Below are positions 10,464-22,331 of a DNA stretch of 64,000 nucleotides, piece after piece. The stretch's first letter is position 1. Each line of letters begins with the position of its first letter. The DNA comes from Cadophora sp. MPI-SDFR-AT-0126 (taxonomy: Eukaryota > Ascomycota > Leotiomycetes > Helotiales > Ploettnerulaceae). Where the stretch lies: assembly GCA_020747065.1 (NCBI GenBank), contig JAGMVK010000010.1:496001-560000 (forward strand), in the 5' to 3' direction. The notes beneath the pieces were generated by a model that worked only from the letters and a program-made list of their open reading frames with translations, was not told where the DNA came from and did no database searches. Position numbers and translations under genes: made by a program.

Positions 10464-11878
10464 ATGGTTCAAGCTTCAGTCAAAGTTTTGGCAGCAGCCC
10501 TGCTGCTAGCCGCAAAGTGTGCAGCTTCGCCTGCTCCCGCTCCAAAGCCGACCCCAGCACCTGCTCCCCTTGAGGTTGAACAAGCTTTCCAGGAACGCGA
10601 TATTGAGAAGCGTGCTGCGACTTGCACTTTCTCAGGATCACTTGGCTATTCCTCGGCTAGCAAGTCGAAGGCGTCATGCTCGACTATCATTCTGAGTGCT
10701 TTGACTGTGCCTGCGGGCAAGACTTTGGATAGTAAGTACAGAGATATTCCTTTGTCCGTTCGGAAAGGATGTCTGCGTTTACTATGTTCAGATACTAAAT
10801 CTGTATAGTGACCGGCCTCCCCGACAACACGGTCGTAATCTTCAAAGGCGAAACCTCATTCGCCTACAGCGCCTGGGAAGGCCCCCTCTTCGCCGTAAGC
10901 GGGACCGGCATCACGGTGTCGGGCGGAGGGAGCGCCATCCTCAACGGCAACGGCGCATCCTACTGGGACGGAGGCGGTGGTAGCAGCGGCGTCACCAAGC
11001 CCAAGTTCTTCCAGGCCCACGACCTCACCAACTCGCTTATCGAGCAACTCACTATTCTCAATCCACCGGTGCAGGTTTTCAGCATCAATGGTGCGAGCAA
11101 TCTGGAGTTGGCGTATATTACTATTGATGGGTCGGCGGGGGATTCGCTGGGGAAGAATACGGATGGGTTTGATATTGGGTCGTCGGATGGTGTTACGATT
11201 GGTATGTCCTGACCCTGCACTGAAGATGTATCTTTTCCAGCTGTCTGTATGAATACTTACTAATATGCTTTCATTAGAATACGCCACAGTCTATAATCAG
11301 GATGATTGTGTCGCTATCAACTCCGGTACCAACATCATCTTCAAGAACGGCTACTGCTCTGGAGGTCACGGCCTCTCCATCGGTTCAGTTGGTGGCCGCT
11401 CCGACAACACCGTCGACGGAGTACAGTTCCTCACCTCCACCGTTACTAAGTCCGTCAATGGTAAGATCTCAATCCCATCCTCTTCCCCAAGTTGTTCTTT
11501 TTCCTTTTCTAAAATCCCGATCTAACAACCTCCCCAGGCATCCGCGTAAAAGCCATCGAAGGCGACACGGGCAAAATCAACAACGTCGAGTACGACGACA
11601 TAACGCTCTCCTCCATCTCCAAGTACGGGATCCTCATCGAGCAGAACTACGACGGGGGAGACCTCGACGGCGGAACCGCCTCCAGCGGCGTGCCCATCAC
11701 GGACCTGACGATCAAGAATATTTCTGGGACCGGAGCGGTGGCGAGTAGTGGGTATGATGTGGTGATTACGTGTGGCTCGGGGGCTTGTACCGGATGGACT
11801 TGGTCGAGTGTGGCGGTTACCGGGGGGAAGAAGTATGGGAGTTGTACGAATGTGCCGAGTGTTGCGGCTTGTTCTTAG
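10464..11878 (+). CDS. Secreted endopolygalacturonase (GH28)
   Basis: Exons 10464-10731, 10809-11201, 11278-11460 and 11538-11878 give 394 aa. The enzyme hydrolyses alpha-1,4 links in pectic polygalacturonan outside the cell. The N-terminus [19 protein letters not shown] is a signal peptide. A Pro/Ala-rich propeptide follows and ends at a Lys-Arg (EKR) processing site before AATCTFSG. The GH28 active-site series is complete: NTD at 206-208, DD at 229-230 inside NQDDC, GGHG with His251, and RVK at 284-286 in place of the common RIK. A right-handed beta-helix fold is expected. All introns have GT-AG ends. The mature size fits a single-domain endo-enzyme. Confidence 0.93.
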
Positions 11879-12608
11879 GAAAGTATGATGGGGGTGTGGT
11901 TGAGTGTGACCTGTGAAAGGAGCATGACTCGGCTATGACGGAGGAGATGAGCTGCTGTTTGGGTTGTGGGGGAAGGGTTACTTCGATTCTCGTCTATATC
12001 TTTTTGAGTATGTTTAGGTCGTTGCAAAATGGAAGTTGCGTTTTTGCTTTGAAGTAAAATTGTAGATACTCCTATTCTCAAGGCTCATTTACAAAGATAT
12101 ACCGTACGTGCGCCCATTCCGCATGGATTTGACAAGAATAAATAAGTCCGGCTGCTCTTAATCATCGTCCGATATATCTGTCTGAGCAGTGAAGTGGGTT
12201 TTGTTCACACTGTCACATGGGACTCTATCAATCAGAAGGACATGACTCAATTTCTCATTCTAACCACTAGCGCCTGTTTCTTACCCTAATCCACTTCACT
12301 TCCCAAGCCTTTCTTTGTTTTGTTTATATGTAAACATGATTACCCGAAAACCCCTTTTCGCCAACATCTGACACCTCAACAATAAATGGCTTTGCACGGT
12401 ATCACGTTAGTAACAGAGAATTGACGCCGGATCTACAGCATCTGTATATAATGATTCAGCTCTTACCTTAGAATTTGTTGCGATTTGTGTTAGAACGTCG
12501 AATTACGGAGATGGTGTTGTGGTGGTCTGAACATGTTGCCAGGCGGGGACTTGAGATTTTAAGGTGTTTGAATCAAATTTGATTTTGATTATCAATAAGC
12601 AACTCTGA
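11879..12608. other. Convergent intergenic region, no gene seen
   Basis: These are the 3' flanks of the polygalacturonase (plus) and the glycosyltransferase-like gene (minus). No coding signal is visible. Confidence 0.55.
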
Positions 12609-15335
12609 TTACTCTTTTCCCTCCTTCTGATCTTCCTTCTCATCCTCAAACCTCACAGCACCCTCCTCAACCTTCCCCTCGTCACCTTCTGACTGCCCGT
12701 TGCTACCACCATCTACAATTCCCTGAGTATCCTTATCTTTCATGCTCTCATTATCTTCGACCTCCGCCTTCTGATCATCGCCCTTGTTTCCTTCGTCTTT
12801 CGTGTTGTTATCTATCTCGGGGTTTTCCTTCTGATCGTCATATGCTGTATGCTGATTATCATGCTTCTTCTCATCCTTTCCCTCCCCTTTCCCCTCAATA
12901 ACATTACCATCATTATCCACTCCCTTCCCTTCAGCTACATCCTCATTTTCATTCTCCTTACCATTACCATTATTCTCTTCATCTTGTCCCACCACAACAC
13001 CCTGTTCAAAGCTCCCCATCCCGTGCTCCTCTACAGTCCCCTGCCCTTCTCCCTTCCCATCCTCCTTCCCCTCCTCAAGCTCATCCCCACTCCCACTCCC
13101 ACCCCCACCAACAACCATCCCCCAAAGCCCCTTGACATACTCCTCTCCCTCCTCAACCCACGCCCCCATCCCTCCCTTTCCCCCATTTCCACCCCCATCT
13201 CCCTCCCCCTCCCCCTCTCCATCACCACCAAAATCAAACTCCCCCTCCCCAAACCCATCACCAAAAACCTCCTCCCCAAAACCCGCACAGATCTCCCTCC
13301 AGGGAATCCACTCCCCTTTATCGGTCCAAGCGCCGAGGGAAGATTTACCAGGTCGTATGTCGAGGTAGTGGATTGTGTCGCTGTCAGTATCACCTGAGCC
13401 TAAAGAGGATGACGTGGAAGAGGTTGGAGGGGTAGTGATGACGAGAGGTTCGGGATTAGGATTTGCGGTGAGAATCTGGATATGTTGCGTCAGGAGGCGA
13501 CGGGATGAGTTGTGGAACCAGAGATTATTCCATATCTCGTTGAAATCCTGGGGTTCGACGCCGCGGAAATCAAAAGCTGCGGGGACGGTGGAGGATGGAA
13601 CCATGAGGTTCATCAACAGTGGAACATCAGCCCATGAGGCATCTGTGCCGGTCACTTCCTGTCCCGGTATGTTTTTTCTCGAATCTTGACTCGGCTTGAT
13701 ACTTAATACATCTATCCCTCCAAATGGATCCGGTGCATTTGACAAGTCAGGCGGAAGTCGAATTGGCCGTTTGATCTTCCACGTCTTAGCCTTTCCTTCT
13801 ATCCTTGACGGGGCACCATTCTTCGTCCCCTCTTTCTCGTCACCAAAAATAACAAATTGTAAATCCTGAGCACTATTTCTCATATCCTGGAACACAGTAC
13901 TGCTGTAATCGAGCATGATACCAAACTCACTTTCACCGTCCTCCTTTTGCTCTTCTTTCTCACTCCCCTCCTGGTTAGATGTAACCTTTGGCTTGACGAT
14001 ACCCTCTGAAGGCGTCGAAGAGAAAATATCAGCCAGCCAATTCCTCCATGCTGGTCGTTTTGCTCTTTCTTCTTCCAGGAATAACGAACGAGCATATTCC
14101 TGCTCTCCAAAAAGTTGTTCAAAGACGTATTCCTTGCCGCTCTTACCAATGTCTCCGGATTCGAGGAGTTCGGTGGCGCGTTTGTAGAGTGGGATCAGGG
14201 AGGACGCGCGACTTATGTGCATGCTTACTTCCAAGAATCGTGGTGGTTTGGTCGTTGATGAACTGTCGTTTCCTCCAATGTTTAGGGGATTTGAAATGGA
14301 GGTGGATATTGGGTGTGGGAGTGGAGAATCAGGGATTGATAGACAAGCTGGAGAGTCAGGTGCGTTTGAACAGGATTTACTGGCGGTGAAGAGGACTTTC
14401 GATGTGTATCTCTGAGGCCGCTGGTGTTTTGGTGTGTTGTGGTTGTCAGTGCTTGGTAGGCGGCCGTATTTGGTGAGAAGGTTCGTGGAGGTGGAGTGGA
14501 GGGTGGAGAAGAAGCGTGTTAGTGCCGTTGTAGCTGGAAGTTGGAAAATTGTATCTGTGGGTGGTCAATTAGGTATGGTAAAGCAAAGTCGCATGTAGTA
14601 TGAGGAGAACTGTAAGCTAACAATTGAAAAATCGGGAGTGAGAACATAACATGATATAACGCACCTTCGCTAACAACCATCACCAAATCATCATCCCTCG
14701 CCTCCTTCCCCGTCAAAAAGCTAAACGTCCTCTTCGCCTCATCCATTCCCGGCCTCTCCTTATCCGGTGTCCCACCATAGCCGATCAATGTAGGAGGTGG
14801 GTAATCGAGGATCGCGGCTGAGAGAAGTGTTCTGCAAAGAGAGGGTGATGGTTTGTATGCCGGGATTAGGAGGTGGAATTTTGGTTTTTTGAGAACGATA
14901 TGGTTGGCATCGGTCCCATTCTGGGATTTGGTGTCGCCCCATCGAGTATCTTGCTCTTCGGTTTCGCTGTAAGTAGCGATTGCATCGGTGATGCCGGTTG
15001 GGATGTATGTGGTCAGTGTTGTGGCCGTGAAGTGGAGTTCCGTCTATTGTACAGAATATCCCAACGTCAACAATGAATTGCAAGGTCGGGATTTTGAGGT
15101 GTGGAGTTTGGGATGTTCTCAGGACTTTTGAAGGGGATGGGTTTGTTATGCTTACAGAGTGCCGTCGTCCATAAATAATAAACAGACACCCGAAGAGAGC
15201 AATTGAAAGGAGCAATAGTCTGCTTCGAATCCTGCCTGGACGCCGGAATTGGGAGAGCATGTGGCTAGCTACCATTCTTGCTGGGGAGCTCCTTTGCCGT
15301 TGTGGAGGCCCTCCTGGGAGATGGCCGTATTTCAT
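12609..15335 (-). CDS. Large fungal glycosyltransferase-like type II membrane protein with acidic tail
   Basis: Exons 15335-15156, 15043-14665 and 14554-12609 sum to 835 codons including stop. The N-terminus is basic, followed by one membrane helix (RLLLLSIALFGCLFIIYG, about residues 38-55), the layout of a Golgi type II enzyme. The body has FHLLIPAYKPS, GYGGTPDKERPGMDEAKRTF, KVLFTASKSC, FGEQEYAR, FGIMLDYSS and LGAWTDKGEWIPWREIC. These resemble blocks of a large fungal family of nucleotide-diphospho-sugar-transferase-like proteins. In that family an acidic DxYD-type motif precedes (W)FQL; here the position reads VSEDTIFQL, so the motif is altered and activity is doubtful. The last 270 residues or so are Glu/Gly/Asp/Lys-rich low complexity. 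The start is the first ATG giving the full membrane helix. Family membership is from memory. Confidence 0.65.
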
Positions 15336-15916
15336 GTTTATGGTTACAACTCGGCAGAGAGAAGAGTGGATATATTGTAGATGTGGGGAATTGTTCCTAA
15401 AGTGCGAGACGAATGTTGATGAAGAACCTGGAAGGAGATTCATGTAACAGGAGTTACATGACAAGCTTTGTAAGGCAAGGGAGAGGAATGCACTGTAAGG
15501 GACACGCGACCTGGAGTGTATGTCTTGCCTAGGGAAGATATCAGAACGCCACATTGATCTGCGAATATGACAAAGATTCTGTAAGAACCCCGAATTCCAC
15601 AATAAGGACATTGCAAAAGAACTGAGGTCGACCACGGTGGTTAGAAGATCCTTAGAAAAGAATTACTGAAAATGTGCTTGAAAATCGCCCGTCCGCTAGG
15701 AAAGCGTGAAAAAATGCAATATGATTTACGAGCTCTGGAGATGCCGCCATGATACTGTATTTGAGACGCTTGTGAGGTTGAGGTCTGGCCATCCAATATC
15801 CTGTAACGGTCGTTATTTCATGGATTCGAAGAAGAGCAGAAAATATGAAAACCTATACTCCTGATGACCGTGACCGAAGTAGATTCCTAGATGTTGTAGC
15901 GTAACTTGTAATTTCA
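15336..15916. other. Intergenic, no gene seen
   Basis: This stretch holds the promoter of the glycosyltransferase-like gene and the 3' flank of the COG7-like gene. Nothing else is visible. Confidence 0.5.
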
Positions 15917-17020
15917 TTATGACGACCCTCGTAGCTTTTGTAATTGGCTGAGGAATCCATAGCCACTCTGTGGTTTAGTATCACCAGAACTGACCTCCTC
16001 TTCCAACGTCTCAACTCGTTGCCGTAGACGCGTATCCTGCTCAGCTTCCCTCAACAGATCTCGATGCCGATCTTCTACCATCTTGGCCAAATTATCGACG
16101 AATTTCGTCCTTGCTCTCTCCTCTGCCGTCCCCTTCCACACAATAGCCAATTCTTTGAGCTCTTCCACTCGTTTAGCGGCAGCTTCAATACCATCCACTG
16201 GATCTCCTCCAATCAGCAGATCTGCTATTTCATCCCGCAACTGCTTTGACACCTGCTGCCCTTTCTCCTCCGTACTGTGCATCTCTGACCCAGGTTCTGG
16301 AGCCGAAACAGACAGAAATGATGAAGTGACCGAGACTTCCGAAGGCGGGAACGTCCATGCCATTGCATCTCCAAAAGTCTTTATGACCGTTTCAAGCCGT
16401 GATCGTACTAGTGTAAGAGTACGAAGTTTCTGAATATACGGAGGATCGACAATAGCTGGGACTTCCTCCCTCACAGGCGTCTTGGGCGCTGTGATTGTAG
16501 AAGACCTCCTCCTGTGGCCATTTGTTTCTGCGGCTCGGGGCTGTTTCCGAGCAAGCTCCTGATCCAGTCCACCGGGCACAAATTTGACTACATCGTCCTG
16601 CAAACCCTCCGTCAAAGCCTCAGACAGACCCAATGTCTCTCCTCGCAAAACTTCAACCTCGTATGCCAATCGACTGCCACTTCGTAGGATCTCGTCGGTG
16701 AGTTGGGTCAGGGTAGTCGTCAGTCTGGTAGTATGAGCGCTAAGATGTGAGAGGAGTGTCTGCGTCTGCGTCGATAGTTCTGCGAGCGATACGCTGCCTC
16801 TTGCAGATTGTGAGGCGTTCGAGCCCTGGAGAGAAGGTAGAGTCGTGTTAAGGTATTCAGCGGGGTCAAAGGAAGGGTTCAGGAAAGGTTGCAGAGCTGG
16901 ATCGGAAACGTGTGCAGATTTAGGTTCGATGAAGGGGACGGGTTTGCTTTGAGTCTGCAAAGCTTTCGAAGCGGCAGTGCTGTTCTGGCGCCTTCTTGCG
17001 GATTTCGAGTCCCAGGCCAT
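15917..17020 (-). CDS. Probable conserved oligomeric Golgi complex subunit (COG7-like)
   Basis: A single-exon ORF of 367 aa. It starts with a polar leader, then DPALQPFLNPSFDPAEYLN followed by a long predicted coiled-coil/helical region (ELSTQTQTLLSHLSAHTTRL, LTDEILRSGSRLAYEVEVL), a Ser/Pro-rich linker and a second helical part ending FVDNLAKMVEDRHRDLLREAEQ. An N-terminal 'FD(P)..YLN' motif followed by coiled coil is typical of COG/Vps51-type tethering subunits, and I recall fungal COG7 proteins of this size. The role would be retrograde vesicle tethering at the Golgi. The assignment rests on architecture and memory of the family, so it could be another CATCHR-type component. It is divergent to the PARP-E2 gene. 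Confidence 0.5.
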   Translation of the reverse strand: MAWDSKSARRRQNSTAASKALQTQSKPVPFIEPKSAHVSDPALQPFLNPSFDPAEYLNTTLPSLQGSNASQSARGSVSLAELSTQTQTLLSHLSAHTTRLTTTLTQLTDEILRSGSRLAYEVEVLRGETLGLSEALTEGLQDDVVKFVPGGLDQELARKQPRAAETNGHRRRSSTITAPKTPVREEVPAIVDPPYIQKLRTLTLVRSRLETVIKTFGDAMAWTFPPSEVSVTSSFLSVSAPEPGSEMHSTEEKGQQVSKQLRDEIADLLIGGDPVDGIEAAAKRVEELKELAIVWKGTAEERARTKFVDNLAKMVEDRHRDLLREAEQDTRLRQRVETLEEEVSSGDTKPQSGYGFLSQLQKLRGSS

Positions 17021-18182
17021 GGCTGCTCAGAGGGGTGTGAGAGACGTGAAGTGATGTGAGGTGATGTGAGGTGATGTGGAGTGTTTGACAAGGTTTGCAT
17101 TTAGATCAGAGCGGGTTGGTGATGCTATTTTGACAAAGCTCGCAGGCAAGGTTCAGTGCCGGATGGATGTGGGTGTGGCACACCCCGGCAGACGGGGATC
17201 ACGCCTCTTCAGGGTGACTGGCAGGTGGGGGGGCAGGGATCTAACCGCTCTATTTGCAGGGATGAGCTCGGACAGGAACATCGCATCAGTGAGGGGGACA
17301 TTGACATCGATATTCCTGTTCCAGCAACTCTGACCCCTCTCTCTCTCACTCTCCGAATGGTTTGGTCTGTCGCTACGAGGACTCCTTTCTGTTTAGTCAG
17401 GTACCAGATCACAGAGTTTGGTAGTGGCTACATCAATCAAATGTGCCAGTTCTTCAACTCTGCCAGAGCTCTTATCCTGGCCCAGGGCACCATATGTTCA
17501 TCCCGAGCTAACAAGAGATTTGGAGCGCATGATTTCGATCCCAGCTCCAGGCAGTTTGCACTGAATGCAATCTCCAGACGACGGAGATCGGGCGCATTGA
17601 CAGAGCCTGTGATTGATTGGCCTGATACTGTACTGCACACCCTTGCTTCAACCTAGGGCGGGGCGAGGCGAGGCGAGGCGAGGGCAGGCTGTGTGCTCTG
17701 CAGGTGCCTAAGAGTTCCGAACTACTTTCTTCTTACTGGTAGGCCAGACAAGGCTACCATTTCCATCCAAGCCATCCTCCACTCCCCTCCCCTCCCGTCC
17801 AAAAGAATACGGCACTTCGACCTCGACCTCGACCTCAACCTCAATTATCAACAACAATTACCTCTTGCTACACCACAGGCTGCCAAGGGATCGTAGGAGA
17901 AACGTCAATCTTGCTTGAGTGTGCAATCACCTTCGCCCGTCCATCAACTTGTTCCCAGACCCGGTTCTCAGCCCTGCGCCGTTTGAACCTCCGACTCATA
18001 AAGTAAAGTGACCTCACCGCACAACACCAATAACGACCTCTCTTCCAACGCCGCAATTCCTGGAATTCTAACTCAGATACTCATACTACAATTTCCACAG
18101 CCTCTACCAGGAGCTGAATACCTACGGTACAAAGCCTGGAAGACGCCGCTGTCGATTGTAGGCAGCAGCCTCGTCCAATATC
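17021..18182. other. Long divergent promoter region with short tandem repeats
   Basis: This stretch lies between the COG7-like gene (minus) and the PARP-E2 gene (plus). It contains three imperfect copies of GTGATGTGAG around 17048-17080, a GGCGA pentamer repeat around 17655-17685 and repeated CTCGAC units around 17818-17842. A minor ORF at 17156-17656 has no coding character. Confidence 0.5.
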
Positions 18183-21100
18183 ATGCCTCGAAAGGCTTTC
18201 GTCGCAGATGTACAGGCTGCGGCCGAGAAGAACATCCCAGGAATCAGCAGTGTTGTCCGAGGCCCTGACGATGATGTTATTGTTACTTTCGTTCCAGCCT
18301 CTGGAGCACCTTTTGAGATCAATCTCATGGCACAACCAGGTACGTCTGAACCTTTTCAGAATTTATACTGGCGTGACACAACAGCAAGGTAGCAGCCTTG
18401 TTCAAGAAGAAGAGAAAAAAAGTGTGTTTACTTTGGGAGATCTACACCTTTCTTTATACTTGAACATTGCGTTAGCAGTACAGCAGAGATTTCACTGACC
18501 AAGATAGATGTTGCTTCATATCCGTCCGAGACTATGTTCATGGCCTACACCAGTTCGCAAAATGCTCCCACGGCAGCTGCAACAGTCTTCGACGAGATCA
18601 TTAACTACTCATTTGGAATGCGTCTTCCAGAACTGATCACTACGGTCTCCCAAAAACTCCAGAGAGTACTTGCAACGGGCTCGCGTGAGGATCCTCTTGC
18701 CTTGGACGATGATGAGGATACTGAAATGGTCGATGTCGATGCCGATGGGGAGGATGACGAGAATGACGACGACGACGAAGAGGACTATTATGCTGATGAA
18801 GACGACGGATTTGGCTTGGAATCTGTTACACACGGTTTGAGCTCACACGCAAGCACCGTCAGAAATCTGGACCCAGAATTGTCTAAGAAGTTAAACAGTC
18901 GTATTCGACATGACCTCCGAACTGCAAAGTTGGCAGGTTTCTCAATCGGAGTTCTCAGTGGGATGAAGGCCGAATCAGACAACAGTATTCTCAGTCTGTC
19001 AATCAGAGTCGTCAAGCTTGGATTGTCTGAGGAGGCTGTACAAGCCTGGGATTTGGAACCACAGCAATACCTCGTCCTCTTGATCCGGTATTCGAATGGG
19101 TACAAGTGCTTTGAAGACATCATCAATGACCCTTCCAAGTCTCCTGATGTGTCGTTCCGGGTGGGTGTCAGTAACAAATACAAATGCACTCTCCTCGAGG
19201 CCCTGGCGGTATTCAGAGAAAGTTCAAAGGACGGCAACAAGGAAAAGACTGCCGAGAATGGCGATGACGAGCTCCAGAAAGCTGCTGCGGGATTCTCTAA
19301 TATTTTCATTAGCAGTTCCTTGAATGACTTCATCAACAGTCAATTCGTTGCCTTATTGAAAATTCGGAACTCGGTTGGCGTGGGATGGGACGGAGCCAAG
19401 CGTTACTTTAATGATAAACAAGGTCGCCTTGATGATCAAGCCGCTGAACTTGGTGCGGAGTATTTCGAGGAATCCGACTCGCAGAAGGACAGCATTCTAC
19501 CCACTGCTATTGCCGCAGACCATCTTACAGACCATCAGGCCAAGATGATCTCATTTCCATTCATCACGGCTCAATTTACTTTACGATATTTGACTCGATG
19601 TACGGAGTTCTGTCTCGTCTGTCATGATAGGATCGAGGAAGACTTCGAGGCACTGAAGCCCTATGTCTGTAGCAAGCCTCTGTGCCTTTATCAGTACATG
19701 TCATTAGGCTTTGGACCTAGTGTCGAGCACGAGATATTTACGCAGCCATACGTAGTTGACCTGCTTGTCAGTTTCTGCTACGCGAGCGCATATGTAGGTC
19801 TATTCTTTGCTCCCCCACTCTATCTCGACTCAAACTACTAACGCAGTTTGGCAGGCTCGCCGACTTCGAGAGTATCCGACTGGTATGAGTCTCTCAGTAC
19901 CTCCCGTGCTGAGCTCTGTAACTGGTGGCAACTATGCTGGAAGAATGCACTATCATCCTCCAAAACCTAACTCTGCAACGGAGATACCGGATGCTTCTTC
20001 GCTGCAGGTTGAAGTCAAATTTGACTTTCACCGTCAAGAGGTCACATTCGTCGATGAAAAGCTGTTGTCTTCTCCAGTTCGAAATGGAGATTGGGTTGTT
20101 GTCATAGCTGCTAGTGAGTCCAATGTCCCTTTGATCGACATCTTCCTAACTTTTGGCAGGTCGATCCTGTCCAGATCACTTCCGGGTTGAGGATATCTCT
20201 TATTTTCCTCTCGTGAAGCTGTCTTCGACGGCAGTCAACCGTCTTGGTAATGATGGGATCGTGATGTCTGATCCACCGGCAGACTTAGCCGGAGTGCCTG
20301 CGACTCCTGCCACTACTCCACCACCCCCTTCTCTAGTGGCAGCAAAGCTTGCAATATACAATCAAAATTTCGATGAGATGAACGATGTGCAAAAGGGCGA
20401 GACAATCGTTATGCTTTTGGAGACCTTGCCGTCGATTCGGGAGCTACGTACATTCCTCGTTCAACAAAGTCGTGATAGTGAGCCAAGTCTCAAGAGCTGG
20501 AAGGAGCGCGTATCACCAGCTGCTCTCGGTATACTTCGCTGGATTATCGCATCGAATCGTTCATGCATCGTCCAGGTTGATAGATGCCCTGGTCAATCCG
20601 ACGCGGAATTAGCGATGTCAAAGACTAGGCTTGATCAGCGATTAACAGGCATCTCGGAAAGTTGGGTTCAATTTCGATTTGCACAGGGATCGCCAGACAA
20701 AGAACAAAGATTCTTGAATTCTCTTCGTGCACAGCAAGGCACCCTTGATGCCAAGTACCCGACCATCTTTGCCTGGCACGGAAGTGCATTGTGCAACTGG
20801 CACAGCATCATCAGATCGGGACTTGACTTCAAGGAGACGCTGAATGGTAGGGCCTATGGCCATGGGGTATATCATGCCATTGACCAGAACACATCCGTTG
20901 GCTATGCTCAACCAAATACAGTAAGCCTCAGCGACCCAGGAATCTGAAGTATGATCGCTAATTACAATACTCACAACAGATCCGATGGCACGGCTCTGAA
21001 TTGAAGGTTAATTCAGCCATGAGTCTGAACGAGATCGTCAACTGTCCCGCACAATTTGCTAGCAGCAGTCCCTTCCTTGTCGTTCAGCATATCGACTGGA

Positions 21101-22331
21101 TCCAATGCCGCTACCTCTTGGTCCAAGTTCAAGGAGGCAACCCCGGAGTTCCTGATTATCCCACCTATACGAATCTGACGGGCGGAAACTCGAACAAGGT
21201 CTCGAGGTATGTTAGACTCTTCTATTGACTATTGCGTATCTCTTTCTTGATTTGTATAGATTCCGTTTTGTCTTTTTCTGTATGCTTACAATAAATAGCA
21301 ATGTAAATGCTCCTATGGAAGTCGAGCAAGATCCTAAGCGACCAGCTCTGTCGACTCTTCACAAGCCAATTGGAGTTCCACTCTGCGCAGCTTCGATTTC
21401 TCGAGCTTTTCGATTCAGTACCGCCGAGCCACCAGCAAAAAAGAAGCGTAAGAATGGGTCAACTGGTAACGTCCCACAGGTCGTTGAGTTGGAAAGTGAT
21501 GGAGAAAACATATCCGACCTCGACTTTATGTTCTCGGATGATGAAGGCATATCCGGCAAGGACAAGGGCAAATTGAGTGAGAAGATTGTGCTACGGTGAG
21601 TCTCCATGCATCTTGTTATGCTTCTCAGCTAATCAATCCTCAGAAGAAAGTCGATGAAGGATGACAAGCCTTTGACAAACTTTGTCGCCGGTTCCCTAGA
21701 TCAGTCAACACTTCCGATGCTACAGCCTCCTTTGTATGCCACATCATCAGCGACGAAGACGTTGAGTAGGAATCTAAAGGAGGTGCTGGCCATCCAAGCA
21801 AAGACTCCGCTGCACGAACTCGGCTGGTATATCAACCCGGACTTGATCAGTAATGTATATCAGTGGATTGTGGAACTGCACTCTTTTGATGCTACTCTTC
21901 CTCTTGCACGGGATATGGAGGCAGCTGGAGTCACAAGCATCGTTCTCGAAATCCGTTTCGGAAAGGACTACCCATTCAGCCCGCCCTTCGTCCGTGTAAT
22001 TCGACCTCGTTTCCTGCCATTCCAAGCCGGAGGAGGCGGTCATGTCACAGCTGGTGGTGCGATGTGTATGGAGCTGTTGACGAACACAGGCTGGACCTCA
22101 GTCTCCACCATCGAGAGCATTCTGCTCCAAGTCCGCGTCGAAATGATGAACATTGACCGTCCCGCCCGTCTGGAAAGCAATCAGAAGGGAAGGCAACGCG
22201 ACTATGGGACTGCTGAAGCTATCGACGCTTACGAGCGATCTTGCAAGATGCATGGCTGGGCAATCCCGCCTGGGTTCAGAGACTTTGCTAATCCTGCTGC
22301 CGGTTCTGGTGTGGGATCAAGCGGATACTAA
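18183..22331 (+). CDS. PARP (ADP-ribosyltransferase) fused to a UBE2Q-like ubiquitin-conjugating domain
   Basis: Seven exons (18183-18339, 18508-19793, 19855-20113, 20160-20920, 20980-21206, 21299-21595, 21644-22331) give 1,224 aa in frame. The N-terminus (MPRKAFVADVQAAAEKNIPG) begins a region of about 500 residues with an Asp/Glu tract near residues 110-140. The PARP catalytic domain includes FAWHGSALCNWHSIIRSGL (His near 774), GRAYGHGVYHA and later NEIVNCPAQFA with ICRYL-like QCRYLLVQV. This resembles the PARP6/8 group, which is mono-ADP-ribosylating. A linker carries a basic patch PPAKKKRKNG (likely nuclear signal) and an acidic block. The C-terminal E2 fold has GGAMCMELLTNTGWTSVSTI, matching the UBE2Q active-site block, with the predicted catalytic Cys near residue 1137. 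The protein could link ADP-ribose and ubiquitin signalling; the substrate is unknown. Confidence 0.85.

Noticed and set aside
12849..13397. 182-codon plus-strand ORF opposite the glycosyltransferase-like gene
   Set aside because: It is the mirror of the Glu/Gly-rich tail and reads as Pro/Leu/Ile low complexity.
10464..15335. Polygalacturonase and neighbours as a secondary-metabolite or pectin cluster
   Set aside because: The adjacent genes are a membrane glycosyltransferase-like protein and a Golgi subunit; no co-functional enzymes lie nearby.
17156..17656. 166-codon plus-strand ORF between the COG7-like and PARP-E2 genes
   Set aside because: No motif, and it lies in a divergent promoter with repeats.
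18340..18507. Possible extra small exon coding AALFKKKRKK inside intron 1 of the PARP-E2 gene
   Set aside because: Its length does not keep phase with the next exon, and the direct join gives a good continuous sequence.
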